Shown here: positions 43,823-52,800 of the stretch, piece by piece
How positions within the stretch are numbered: position 1 is the stretch's first letter
How the letters are laid out: every line of letters begins with the position of its first letter
NCBI RefSeq assembly: GCF_003966125.1
Contig: NZ_RXMA01000027.1
Span: 1 to 64,000 of the forward strand
Length of the DNA stretch: 64,000 nt
Origin: Azospirillum griseum
Lineage (GTDB): Bacteria > Pseudomonadota > Alphaproteobacteria > Azospirillales > Azospirillaceae
Direction of reading: 5' to 3'
Position numbers and translations under genes: made by a program
Notes under the pieces: model-generated
What the model was told of the DNA's origin: nothing
The model's input: only the letters and a program-made list of their open reading frames with translations
Databases searched by the model: none

Positions 43823-44710
43823 TCAGATGGATTGATAGTTGATCAACGCCGCGCGCGTCTTCGCCCCGGCGAGGCCATCCAATTCCAAACCTGCTCTTTG
43901 CTGGAACGCACGGAGGGCGTTGGTGGTGGCGGGGCCGCTGACACCGTCCACGCGCAAGGGCGGTTTGGCCCCAGCGGCGTTCAACGCCCTTTGCAGCCAT
44001 CTGACAGAACCATCATCAGCCCCAATGCTGGCGGAGGTGGGTGCCGCTGCCAGGGTGGAGCCGTCATCGTTGACCAGCGGGTAAATCCTTTCGAACCACG
44101 CCCGCCGGTCGTCCAAGCCGTTGTATCCGCCGTTGATGCGCCGGGTGATGATCCGGATGTCGTTGGCGTCGGCGGCGGCGTTCAGGTTGCCTTCATCCCA
44201 TTCGTGCAGGGCCGGTTTCAGGGCGTGTTCCGGGGCGACGATCAGGTCGGGGTTGTTGTAGAAATCCACCCCGGCTTTGTCGCCCATCCGCTGGAAATTC
44301 GCCCCGCCGGTGGTCTGCAGCATCCCGCTGCCCCGGTAGCGGTAGCCATCGCCGGTGCGGCTGTTGCCCAACTCCTTGGCCTTGGGCGGGTTGCCCAGGC
44401 CGTAAACGCGCTCGGCCAGGGCCTGTTCGTTGCGCAGCAGGCTGCCCACCTCCTCGGGCCGGATGGCAGCGGAATGGTTGCCGACGCCGAAGATCGCCAG
44501 CAGCCGGTCGGCGGTGGTGTAGTGGAGGTTTTCGTACAGCACGGTGCCGCCGCCGGTTTCGTGCATCACCTGCGCCAGGAAATGGGCGATGCGCAGCGGG
44601 GTGGTGATGCCGAATTGCGCGAACAGCGCGTCGCACTGCTGAAACGCGTCCATGTAGTTCGGCTTGATACGCGGGGCGACCTGTTGGACGACGGTGGCGA
44701 TGGGGAGCAT
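43823..44710 (-). CDS. phage endolysin: GH19 domain plus peptidoglycan-binding domain
   Basis: 295 aa. Residues 1-205 match glycoside hydrolase family 19 lysozyme/chitinase-type endolysins: RIAHFLAQVMHETGGGTVLY with catalytic Glu51 and probably Glu60, then DGYRYRGSGMLQTTGGANFQ. Residues 220-295 form a PG_binding_1 repeat (VRWLQRALNAAGAKPPLRVD, GPATTNALRAFQQRAGL). No signal peptide or SAR anchor is seen, so it needs a holin. It cuts the cell wall for phage release. Confidence 0.9.
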   Translation of the reverse strand: MLPIATVVQQVAPRIKPNYMDAFQQCDALFAQFGITTPLRIAHFLAQVMHETGGGTVLYENLHYTTADRLLAIFGVGNHSAAIRPEEVGSLLRNEQALAERVYGLGNPPKAKELGNSRTGDGYRYRGSGMLQTTGGANFQRMGDKAGVDFYNNPDLIVAPEHALKPALHEWDEGNLNAAADANDIRIITRRINGGYNGLDDRRAWFERIYPLVNDDGSTLAAAPTSASIGADDGSVRWLQRALNAAGAKPPLRVDGVSGPATTNALRAFQQRAGLELDGLAGAKTRAALINYQSI

Positions 44711-44731
44711 GCGAGAGTCCTTTCGGGCATG

Positions 44732-44763
44732 AAAAAACCGCCGGGCGAGGGCCGGGCGGCGGT
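44732..44763 (-). terminator. terminator between tail chaperone and endolysin genes
   Basis: Leftwards: ACCGCCG, a 13-base loop, CGGCGGT, then TTTTT. It separates lysis genes from the tail operon and would need antitermination or readthrough, or a separate lysis promoter. Confidence 0.6.
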
Positions 44764-44786
44764 GTTGGCTGGATTTTTGTCGCGGC

Positions 44787-45122
44787 CTATTCGGGTTTTT
44801 TCGGCCAGACGCCCGTCTCGGGATAGTCTCGGAGACCCTGGAGATAGAGCGCCCATTTCATCGCCTGCTCGTCGGTCAGCGTCGTGGGGATGTCAAAATC
44901 ACGCTGATTTTGGTGCCGTGAGAGAATGGCCAGCGGTTCCGCCATTGCCGTATCGCGCTCCGACCGGCGCTTGGCTGCGGCCTCAACGGCGAGGTCATCC
45001 GGCGGTATCAGCTCAACATCCCAGACCCGCAGGATAAAGTCGTCATGCTTTGTCTCGGTGAAGGTTGCGGCCTGCCGGTGTGTTGCGCTGTCAAACACCT
45101 GAACCGTCTCGATGATTTTCAT
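44787..45122 (-). CDS. phage tail fibre assembly/chaperone-like protein
   Basis: 111 aa. The C-terminus (LTDEQAMKWALYLQGLRDYP, then ETGVWPKKPE) carries the Arg-Asp-hydrophobic-Pro pattern seen in small proteins encoded right after tail fibres (phage tail assembly chaperone families). The N-terminus is variable. It follows the fibre gene after 11 bases, in line with a dedicated chaperone. Ribosome site GAGG. Confidence 0.6.
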   Translation of the reverse strand: MKIIETVQVFDSATHRQAATFTETKHDDFILRVWDVELIPPDDLAVEAAAKRRSERDTAMAEPLAILSRHQNQRDFDIPTTLTDEQAMKWALYLQGLRDYPETGVWPKKPE

Positions 45123-45133
45123 GTCCAACCTCT

Positions 45134-46300
45134 TTACGGGATTGCCGAGAAGCCGCTTGGGGCGCTGTAGGACCATAACGTGCCGGTGAAGCGGGCAGAC
45201 ACTTGCCCGCCGCTTTTGCACGTCACAGCGGGGTAATAGGTGCCAACCGACAGACTGAACGCTGGATTCGCCCCCGCAGCGGGATTTCCGCCCCCCTGCC
45301 AAATGCCGTTCTTGCTGAACCAGATTTTGACGTCGGCACCACTGGAGTCATCAGTGGCAACACCAATCACATCACCCATGGTCCAAGTGGAGCCGAACGC
45401 GACCCCTGTGCTGTTTGTCAGTTTCTGCCCTGTATCGCTGGCAAACCCAGCGCTGCCCGACGCTGCGGCCAGTCCCCAGTTGTTGCTGAACACGACAGTC
45501 GCCGTAGCGATTCCAATGATCGCCGACAGACCTGAGGGAGCGGCGGCGTCAAGTCGCACTTCGAAATACCGCTTGCCGGACAACGCAACGCCAGCCCGAC
45601 CGGATTGCATGGTCGAGCCGGAGACGGACGCCGTCAGGTTGCCATTCGCCAGCGTGAGATTGGTCTCTTTGTCCGACGACGACCACATCTCCGACGAGGC
45701 TGAAAGCGCGTATTGTTTGAGCGCTGACCAAGCGGTGCCACTGCAGGTGAGGATCGCCCAGTCACCAGGAGCCAGCGTGATGGTGAGAGCGCCGTTGACA
45801 GTCTCGCTGCCGCTGGGGTCGATGGTGACGCTGCCGACGCCACCGTTTCGGACGCCAAAGGTGAAGCCACCCCCAAGCGATGTGGCGGCGGTCAGCGACA
45901 ACGTCAGAGACGTGGTGCACTCGATCAGGGTGCGGGCGTCGCTCGCGGACACGGTGTAATCGGCAGCCTTGGCCGCGACGCTCGCAAAGAGCCCGCCCAC
46001 CACCGCTGCGGCAGGCAGCGTGACGAAAACATCCTTCGTGCCGACCGCCCAATTCACAACGGATTTTGCGTTGCTGCTGTCCAGAACCGTGTCCCTGGAC
46101 AAGGAGCCCGGCGAGCCGACGGTGAAGGTGCCGATGCCCACTTCCCAATCGGTGCCGTCGGCGATGCAGTAATAGACCTGGGTGCCGCTGGGAAATGCCT
46201 GGGCGAAGGTCTGGAAACCTTGCACCATCCCGGTCAGGGCGACCGTACCCGTCCCGGTGCTGGTGGTGGTCTGTTTGACCCTGTCCTTGATGATGGGCAT
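45134..46300 (-). CDS. phage tail fibre-like protein with SPRY-type domain
   Basis: 388 aa. The first 200 residues look like a tail fibre or baseplate wing with beta-rich segments (GVRNGGVGSVTIDPSGSETV). From about residue 250 the sequence resembles a SPRY/B30.2 domain: RYFEVRLD, IIGIATATVVFSNNWG, GDVIGVATDDSSGADVKIWF, SKNGIWQGG and YYPAVTCKSGG. Such folds act in binding and would recognise a host surface feature. Its ATG overlaps the upstream stop by one base. Confidence 0.72.
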   Translation of the reverse strand: MPIIKDRVKQTTTSTGTGTVALTGMVQGFQTFAQAFPSGTQVYYCIADGTDWEVGIGTFTVGSPGSLSRDTVLDSSNAKSVVNWAVGTKDVFVTLPAAAVVGGLFASVAAKAADYTVSASDARTLIECTTSLTLSLTAATSLGGGFTFGVRNGGVGSVTIDPSGSETVNGALTITLAPGDWAILTCSGTAWSALKQYALSASSEMWSSSDKETNLTLANGNLTASVSGSTMQSGRAGVALSGKRYFEVRLDAAAPSGLSAIIGIATATVVFSNNWGLAAASGSAGFASDTGQKLTNSTGVAFGSTWTMGDVIGVATDDSSGADVKIWFSKNGIWQGGGNPAAGANPAFSLSVGTYYPAVTCKSGGQVSARFTGTLWSYSAPSGFSAIP

Positions 46301-47067
46301 TACAGCCTCTCCGTAATCGTGAAAGTGGCGGAAAACTGTTGGTGGTTGTCCTGGCGCGGGCGCTGCAAATCCTTCGCGATGCCCCACAGGCTCACGTCCC
46401 CCGGGTTCGGGTCGGTGGCGTCGGAGATCACCAGGATGTCGTCTTCGATGGAGCAAAGACGCTGCAACTCGCGCAGATGCGTGCGCTCCTCCGTCGGCGT
46501 CAGCGCCGGCAAAGTGAAGGAGGTTGCCCGGGGATTGGCCCGACGGCCGATGAAGGTCTGCCCACCACGGCCGACCGCCTGCGTGGCAAGGGGCGCGCGT
46601 CCAAAATCTCGCCCGAGTGCTGGTCCGTGCTGTGGCGTCCACAGCGGGCCGACAAACAGGCGACCGCCGCGCACTTCGGGCACCGCCGGGTCCGACAGGT
46701 ACAGGCGCAGCGTGGTGGTTGTAACCGGCGTCTGCAGGATGTGGATCAGGTAGCCAAAGCGGGGATCAACCAGCGCCGGCACGTCGCCGCTGTCATACAG
46801 GTCCACCCCTCCAGCGCTGTGCGAAGCCGTCACCTGACAGCGACCGGTGTCGCCAAGGCTGCTCCGCATCAGGGCGACGCAGTCAATCGTCACCGGTGTC
46901 GGCCAGGTGAGGTTTACCCAGGCCGAGCTGGTGAGGCCAGCTGACCAGCGCCGGGCCGGATGCGGATCGACCAACAGGGTTACGGGCTTGGTGCCGATCT
47001 GGCTGGACGCGGCCAGAACGGCGGTATCGGCAAAATTGCGATAGCCGATCTTGAAAGCGGTGTTCAT
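46300..47067 (-). CDS. phage tail/baseplate protein, unknown family
   Basis: 255 aa; no family recognised. The N-terminal half is beta-rich with a discoidin-like feel (PARRWSAGLTSSAWVNLTWP, TIDCVALMRSSLGDTGRCQV), and the C-terminal half has FTITERL at the end. It lies between the tail tip gene and the fibre gene and overlaps both by one base, so a minor tail or tip role is likely from position only. Confidence 0.55.
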   Translation of the reverse strand: MNTAFKIGYRNFADTAVLAASSQIGTKPVTLLVDPHPARRWSAGLTSSAWVNLTWPTPVTIDCVALMRSSLGDTGRCQVTASHSAGGVDLYDSGDVPALVDPRFGYLIHILQTPVTTTTLRLYLSDPAVPEVRGGRLFVGPLWTPQHGPALGRDFGRAPLATQAVGRGGQTFIGRRANPRATSFTLPALTPTEERTHLRELQRLCSIEDDILVISDATDPNPGDVSLWGIAKDLQRPRQDNHQQFSATFTITERL

Positions 47068-48614
47068 CAGGCCACCAAAATGGTCATTTCGGATTGGTCG
47101 TCTTCCGCGTCCTCAGAGATCGCCACGACGGTGGCCAGGGGGGCGAGCTTCAGCCGCCAGCGGGGATAGGTGATTTGAACCACGTCGCCGAGATCACGAG
47201 CAAAGCACTGATTGCCCAACGTCACGCGGTACAGACCACGCGGAGAACGCCACATGGCCTCCAATTCCACAGCAAGTCGCTGCGCATCGTCCCGATCACG
47301 GAAGTATCCTTCGATTGGGTCCGGATCGCTTGGCTTCTGGTAAAAGCTCTTCGTGGTGGCGTTTGTGATCTCCGCCAGCCGCCGCTCTTCTTTCAGCCAC
47401 TTCTTGCGGTCCTCGGTCACTAGACCAGCGAGATCGGCGGACTGAGGCGTCCAGTTGCGATCATAGCCCACCTGCCACCGCCAAGCGGGCGTGGCCAGTT
47501 CCTCCGGAAGATCAACCGGCACCGCCGCCTTGATGTCCGGGTCCTCGTAAACGCCGATGGCAGGGCCAGTCGCCAGACGGGTCGAACCAAGCGCGAACAG
47601 ACCCTTGCGGGAGAAACCACCCCAACCGCAACAGCCGCGCAACAGCTTGGTCATTACGTCGGCGCAGGTCGAGGAATCCTCTGGTCCGGCATAGAAGCCG
47701 ATGGGGCAATGGAACTGCCACGGCGCGCCGAAGAAACTGGCGACGCGGGCCGACGGCACAGCACCACGGTCCCGCAGGATGTGTCCGATGATCTGCGCCG
47801 TCGTCTCCAGGAAAGCCCCTCCGATCACAGCGCCCTTCACGTCACAGGTGACGGCCCCTTTCTCCTGGTCGTTGAGGTATTCAACGCGAAACAGGCCTGC
47901 GGCCAAGCAGGTGATGAAACTGTTCGCCGGAGCAGTGGCCGCGCGCAGCGCCTCAGGAGTGGGGTAATCCGCCCCCTTGTTCAGCGCAGCACCGCGCACA
48001 TAGACGGCGAGGATGTCGGACACTTCGCCGCCATGAACTTGGAACAGCAACTCGGTCGGTATCACGAAGGCGGGGGAGACGTTCTTCAGCCAACCGATCG
48101 CCACGGGGATCCGCTTGCCTTCCAGGTCGGAGGTACCGGCCAGACCGCCGGTACCAGCGAAGGTCCGGCCTTCGAACGCCACCTCAAGGAGAAACTCCCA
48201 GCCGCGCAGCTGAACGATCAGCTTGTCTTCATCGGCCCGCCATCCCGAGGCCGTGCCGTCGAACAGGGTGATGAAGTCGGCGTAGCCCCAATCCGGAGCG
48301 CCCACCTTGATCTCGATCGGTCGACCGGCGACGTCAAAGTCCTGAACGATGTCATCATAGGTCTGGTCAACTCCCACCAGTTCCGCTTCACCATAGGACA
48401 CCGCGACAGCGCCCCCCAGCAGACCGGAAATCAGGGAGCGCTCGATCCGCAACGGCGAGAGCAGTGTGCCTGGAAACACAGTGTTTTCCGGACTCTCGCC
48501 GAACCCGGTCTCGAAATCCTCAGTAGCGGAATGCATGGTCAGAACAGCGTCATGACTTGCCATTCGTTCCGCCCATGCCGCCAAAGGTGCATCACCGACG
48601 GTTTGACCAATCAT
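47067..48614 (-). CDS. phage tail tip/hub-type protein
   Basis: 515 aa; no certain family. The sequence begins MIGQTVGDAPLAAWAERMAS and has long beta-rich stretches (DFDVAGRPIEIKVGAPDWGY, ITLFDGTASGWRADEDKLIV) with a C-terminal segment (FARDLGDVVQITYPRWRL) like those of hub proteins that bind the tail tube end. Start set by the ATGA overlap with the upstream stop. Function rests on its place between tape measure and fibre. Confidence 0.55.
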   Translation of the reverse strand: MIGQTVGDAPLAAWAERMASHDAVLTMHSATEDFETGFGESPENTVFPGTLLSPLRIERSLISGLLGGAVAVSYGEAELVGVDQTYDDIVQDFDVAGRPIEIKVGAPDWGYADFITLFDGTASGWRADEDKLIVQLRGWEFLLEVAFEGRTFAGTGGLAGTSDLEGKRIPVAIGWLKNVSPAFVIPTELLFQVHGGEVSDILAVYVRGAALNKGADYPTPEALRAATAPANSFITCLAAGLFRVEYLNDQEKGAVTCDVKGAVIGGAFLETTAQIIGHILRDRGAVPSARVASFFGAPWQFHCPIGFYAGPEDSSTCADVMTKLLRGCCGWGGFSRKGLFALGSTRLATGPAIGVYEDPDIKAAVPVDLPEELATPAWRWQVGYDRNWTPQSADLAGLVTEDRKKWLKEERRLAEITNATTKSFYQKPSDPDPIEGYFRDRDDAQRLAVELEAMWRSPRGLYRVTLGNQCFARDLGDVVQITYPRWRLKLAPLATVVAISEDAEDDQSEMTILVA

Positions 48615-49474
48615 GCTTTCCACCTCGGGATTTGCCGCATGGTCGCGGTCAGGGTGTAGACGAGTCGATGCCGTCCGTTGGTCAGCAGCTCGATCGGCAG
48701 CTCCCCGAAGCCGTAGACCGCTGAGAGGCTCGACGCAGACCCGTTGGCAGCCGTCACTCGTCCGGCAATGGCCGCTGCCGAGCCAACCGCGCTGCTGGCG
48801 GCGGTGACGCCCCGCATCGCGCCAACCGCAACCGCTGAAATCAGTGATCCGGACAGAGCGCCGCCGCCAGCAGCAGAGCGCGACGCCACACCCTGCAACG
48901 CGTTGACGGCGATCAACGGTCCATTGACGCCACCGCTCAGGATCGCATTCCCGATGACGGTCAGGGAAGTGGTCAGGACAGCGCTCGTCGCGGTCGTTCT
49001 CCCAGCGGTGGCGGTGGTCACGGTCGCGCCGACGGGATTGCCAACACCGGCTTGAACGCGAATGCTCATGGCGTTCGCCCCAGAGGCCCCGACAGTCACA
49101 CCCACCACAGCCGCCGTGAGCGTTGCGGAGGCCACAACGGTCGAGGTCCCGCCGATGCTGACGGCGGCACCCGCGCGCACCGAGGCGTCAGCGGTGCTGG
49201 CCGCCATGGTCGTGGCAGCACCGCTGACGCCGAGCGCCCGAGCCGCCATTGCCCAAACGACGCCGGTCCCGATCAAGACGCCCATTGCGCCAGCCGAGCG
49301 AATACCGTCAGCCGAAAAGGCACTCGACGCGATGACCGGGGCACCGCGATACGAAACGACGCCGGCTGCGGCGGCAACCGCCGCTGTCGACTTCAGACTT
49401 CCGCTGACCTGATAGGATGCCCCACCCCCAAGCGCTGCGAGTGGGGCGGCACCAAGCGAGGTGGCCCCCAACAT
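48611..49474 (-). CDS. Ala/Gly/Ser/Thr-rich phage structural protein
   Basis: 287 aa of very low complexity: residues 20-240 are almost only Ala, Gly, Ser, Thr and Val with no charged core, while the last 30 residues (GFGELPIELLTNGRHRLVYT and on) are ordinary. No family is recognised. The composition suggests a repetitive beta-fibre or collagen-like shaft. It is preceded by a small fibre-like gene. Confidence 0.5.
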   Translation of the reverse strand: MLGATSLGAAPLAALGGGASYQVSGSLKSTAAVAAAAGVVSYRGAPVIASSAFSADGIRSAGAMGVLIGTGVVWAMAARALGVSGAATTMAASTADASVRAGAAVSIGGTSTVVASATLTAAVVGVTVGASGANAMSIRVQAGVGNPVGATVTTATAGRTTATSAVLTTSLTVIGNAILSGGVNGPLIAVNALQGVASRSAAGGGALSGSLISAVAVGAMRGVTAASSAVGSAAAIAGRVTAANGSASSLSAVYGFGELPIELLTNGRHRLVYTLTATMRQIPRWKA

Positions 49475-49477
49475 GGG

Positions 49478-49873
49478 TTAGCTCAGGCTCTGCGAGAGCT
49501 GACCAGCGGCAAACTTCAGCTCATCGGCGGAGGCGATTGTCTTGGCCGCCGATAGAGTCCCAAACCAGAGCATGTTGCCTCCGGTTGCCGCGTCGAAGAT
49601 TGCGTAATCGGTGATGGTTCCCCAGGCGGAGCTGGCCGGTCCAAAGACGACAGCGGTGGCGTTCGAGGAGGCACCGTTCGAGCTGACAGACATGGTCGCC
49701 GTGATCGCTTGACGAGCGTAGCCGGTGCTGGTGGTGCTGACCTCGGTTCCGGATGCCGAGACCGTGGATGCCGACGTCAGCGCCGCCAGATAGACGGTCG
49801 TCGGCATGGCGTAGGCCGTCTTGCCGTTGGCGTGATCGAGCAACTTGTTCCGGAGATAGTTGGACATGGGCAT
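49478..49873 (-). CDS. small phage tail fibre-like protein
   Basis: 131 aa. It resembles small phage proteins beginning with a short helix (YLRNKLLDHANGKTAYAMPT) and then TVYLAALTSAS, GYARQAITATMSVSSNGASS and an IFDAATGG segment, often annotated as tail fibre. It follows the tape measure by three bases. The first of two close ATGs has AGGA at usable spacing. Confidence 0.6.
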   Translation of the reverse strand: MPMSNYLRNKLLDHANGKTAYAMPTTVYLAALTSASTVSASGTEVSTTSTGYARQAITATMSVSSNGASSNATAVVFGPASSAWGTITDYAIFDAATGGNMLWFGTLSAAKTIASADELKFAAGQLSQSLS

Positions 49874-49876
49874 GTG

Positions 49877-52800
49877 TTAGCGTCCTTTCGTTGCGTATTG
49901 AGGAGTGGACAAGGCGATCCTGAGTTCAGCGCCTTGCTTGTCGACGCGCCGACGCAACTCCGCGTTCTCTTCACGCAGCGCGACGATCTGCTTTTCCATC
50001 ATCACGATGATGGTGGACGTGATGGTGCGGGCGTCCTGCTGGGCCTCGGCCCGCGACCGACTGATTTCGCCCGCAAGGTTGCGCAAAGCGGCTTCGTCCA
50101 GCCTGTTGGACGGGCGCAGATCTGCGATGCCCAGCGGCAGCCGGTCGTTGACGGCGGTGAAGGACGAGGCGATCCGTAGACTGTCGGCCGAGCTGGCCAC
50201 CGCCGCCCCGCCACCCTGCCACAGCAGCTCAGGCCCCTGCTCGCCCACCCACACCGCACCAGGCGGAGTGTCGAGCGTGCCCCGGGCAAAACCGGGGATA
50301 CCGGCGGCCTTGGCCTTGGCCAGGATGGCGGCTTCCAACGCCGACCCGTGCCCCAGCGCCGCCCAGGCGTTCAGACCAGCATCGACGCCGCCCTGATAAC
50401 CGGCTTCGCGGGCAGCATCGGCCTGCTGCGCGGCGGAGAGCGCGTCCCAGGCGGCCATGACTCGGTCGGACGCGCTGAAGCGCAGCCCGCCCGCGACCTG
50501 TTGGGTGTAGGCCTCAAAGGTCCGCGCCCTGCCACTGTCAGTCGCCAGCCAGATATTGAAGGCCTCATCCAGATTGCCTGACCAGCCCATTGCCCGAGCA
50601 ATTCCGGTGTGCTGGGTGTCGGATAGGCCGTCCCATGCACTCTGAACGGCTGCCGGAGCGGAATAGTGCGGGCGGGTGTCCGTCGTATTCGTCCGACTGA
50701 GCAGCGGTCCGAGGGTGGCCTGCCAGTAGGCGTAGGACTGGTCGAGGACATTCTTCAGATCACTCAGAGCACCGAACTGTCGCTGCCCGATTGCAGCTGC
50801 GTCGGCCCGCTGGCGCTGCAGTTCCTTCAAAGCGCTCTGTGCGGCTTCGAGCTGCTTCTCGGGCGTGCCGCCGTCCGTGGTACCGGTCAGCGTTCCGAGT
50901 TGATCGAACACCGCTCTGACACGCTCATAGTCCTGGCTGTTGGTCGTGGCGTAATAGGCGCGGGCAAGCTGTACCAGTTGGGGGCCAAGCTGCTGCAACT
51001 GGGTTTGCGCAGCCGCTCGCTCGGCATCGGTGGCTGTGGTCGAAGTGGCGGAGCTGACCGCAGCCTCAAATTGCCGCCGCGCCTCCTTCAGCCGGTCAAG
51101 ATCACTCAGGGGGCTGCTGTCGGTCAGCGCCAGGCTGTCGAAGGCCTGCCGGAACTGCCGGGCCACCGTGGCTGCGGCGACCGCCCCCTCCTGAAGGGAG
51201 GTGATGACGTCCTGCTGCGCGCTGATCTGCTGATCATAGGCACCCAAGATATCCTGCTGGGCCAGCTGAAAGGCCTGGGAGGCCCGCTCGGCCGCCTGGA
51301 CCTGTTGCAGCTGGGTGGTGTCGCGGCCGGCGTCCTTGGCCGCCGCCAGCTCCGCCCGCTGCTGTTCGTTCAGCGTCACCAACCCCGCCCCCCGGCTGTT
51401 GCCGACGGCGGTCAGGGCGCGGGCCAGGACGCCGGAATTGAAGGTGGCGGTCGCCTGGGCGGTGGCGGCCCGCAGGTCCGACAGCGCCGCCGTGGCCGCC
51501 GCCACCGCGTCGGGCGTGGCGGCGAAGTCGGCGATGAGGCTTTGCAGGCTGGTGTCGGTGATCGAGCCGCTCTTGACCAGCCCGGACAGAGACGCGGACA
51601 GGGTGCCGGACACCTTGGCCAGTTGCGCCGCGCGGTCGGCCCCTTCCGGCCACAGCGCGTTGACGTCCTTCACCGCCGCCTTGTAGGCGTCGATCAGGCC
51701 GACGGCGCTGTCATAGCCCTCTTGGCCAGTGGCCTTGCGCAGGTTGACGTCCAGGGATTGGCTGTACCCCGCCTGTTCCTTGCGCAGGGCGTTGCCATAG
51801 CCTTCAGCCAGCTTGGCCGCCAGCTCGTCACCGGCGATGCCAACCGACGCAAACGCCTTCACCAGATCGGTGGACGCGGTGGACCATTTGCCGCGCAGCT
51901 GCTCGACCGCCTTTTCTTCCGGCGACGTTTCGACGGTGGTTCCGGCCACCTCGTCCAGCAGGCGCTTTTTCACAGCACCCAGGGCCAGCATTTGCTGCAT
52001 GGCCCCGTACAGCCCATCCGGCACCGCCTGACCAGCGGCGACGTAGGCGTCCGACGCGCGCTGCATGTCGGCGGCGAGCGTGTCGAAATCCTTGCCGATG
52101 GGGCTGAACGTGTTGTTGGCCAGCGAGACCACGATGTCGTTGAGTTCCGACACCCGCGCCCGCGCCAGCCCGACCCCGTCCAATTTGGATTGGAGCCGCG
52201 CCGCCTGTTCCTGCGCCGCCTGCACTTGCGCCTGACGGGTCGAGATGGCGGGCGTCAGCCCCATTTGCGCGCCCACCGTGTTGGCGATGTCGAGCGCGCG
52301 TTGCAGCACCGCCGGGATGGACCCGGTGGCGGTGAGGAGCTGCTGCGCCGCGTCGTCCAGCTGCTGCAACACCTGCTGATGGTCGCCGTTGTAAACCCCA
52401 AAGGCGGACCCATTCGTATCGACGATGTCCTGCACGGTTGCACCAATCATCGGATTGGTGTCGGTGCCGCCGACGCGCATGCCGCCGACCAGGGCCGCGC
52501 TGAGGCTTGGATCGGCCTTGATGGCGTCGGACAGCAGGGAGACGGTCGCCTGCACGTCCGGCGACAGCGCCCCGCCCGAGCGGCCCGACAGGCCGGGCAG
52601 GCTGGTGTCCACCGCTGGAGCGGTGCTTTTCAGGCCGGTCAGACCTTCGATCATGCCGGTGATCCCCGGCCCCAACTCCGACGCGATGGCCGACAGACCG
52701 GCCGCCACCGCCGTCATCCCAAGCCCGGCAACCCCGGCAAGGGCCGACGTCTGCGCCTGCGTGTCGGCGGGTGTGGCGGCCTGCCAGCCCGCAAAGTTGG

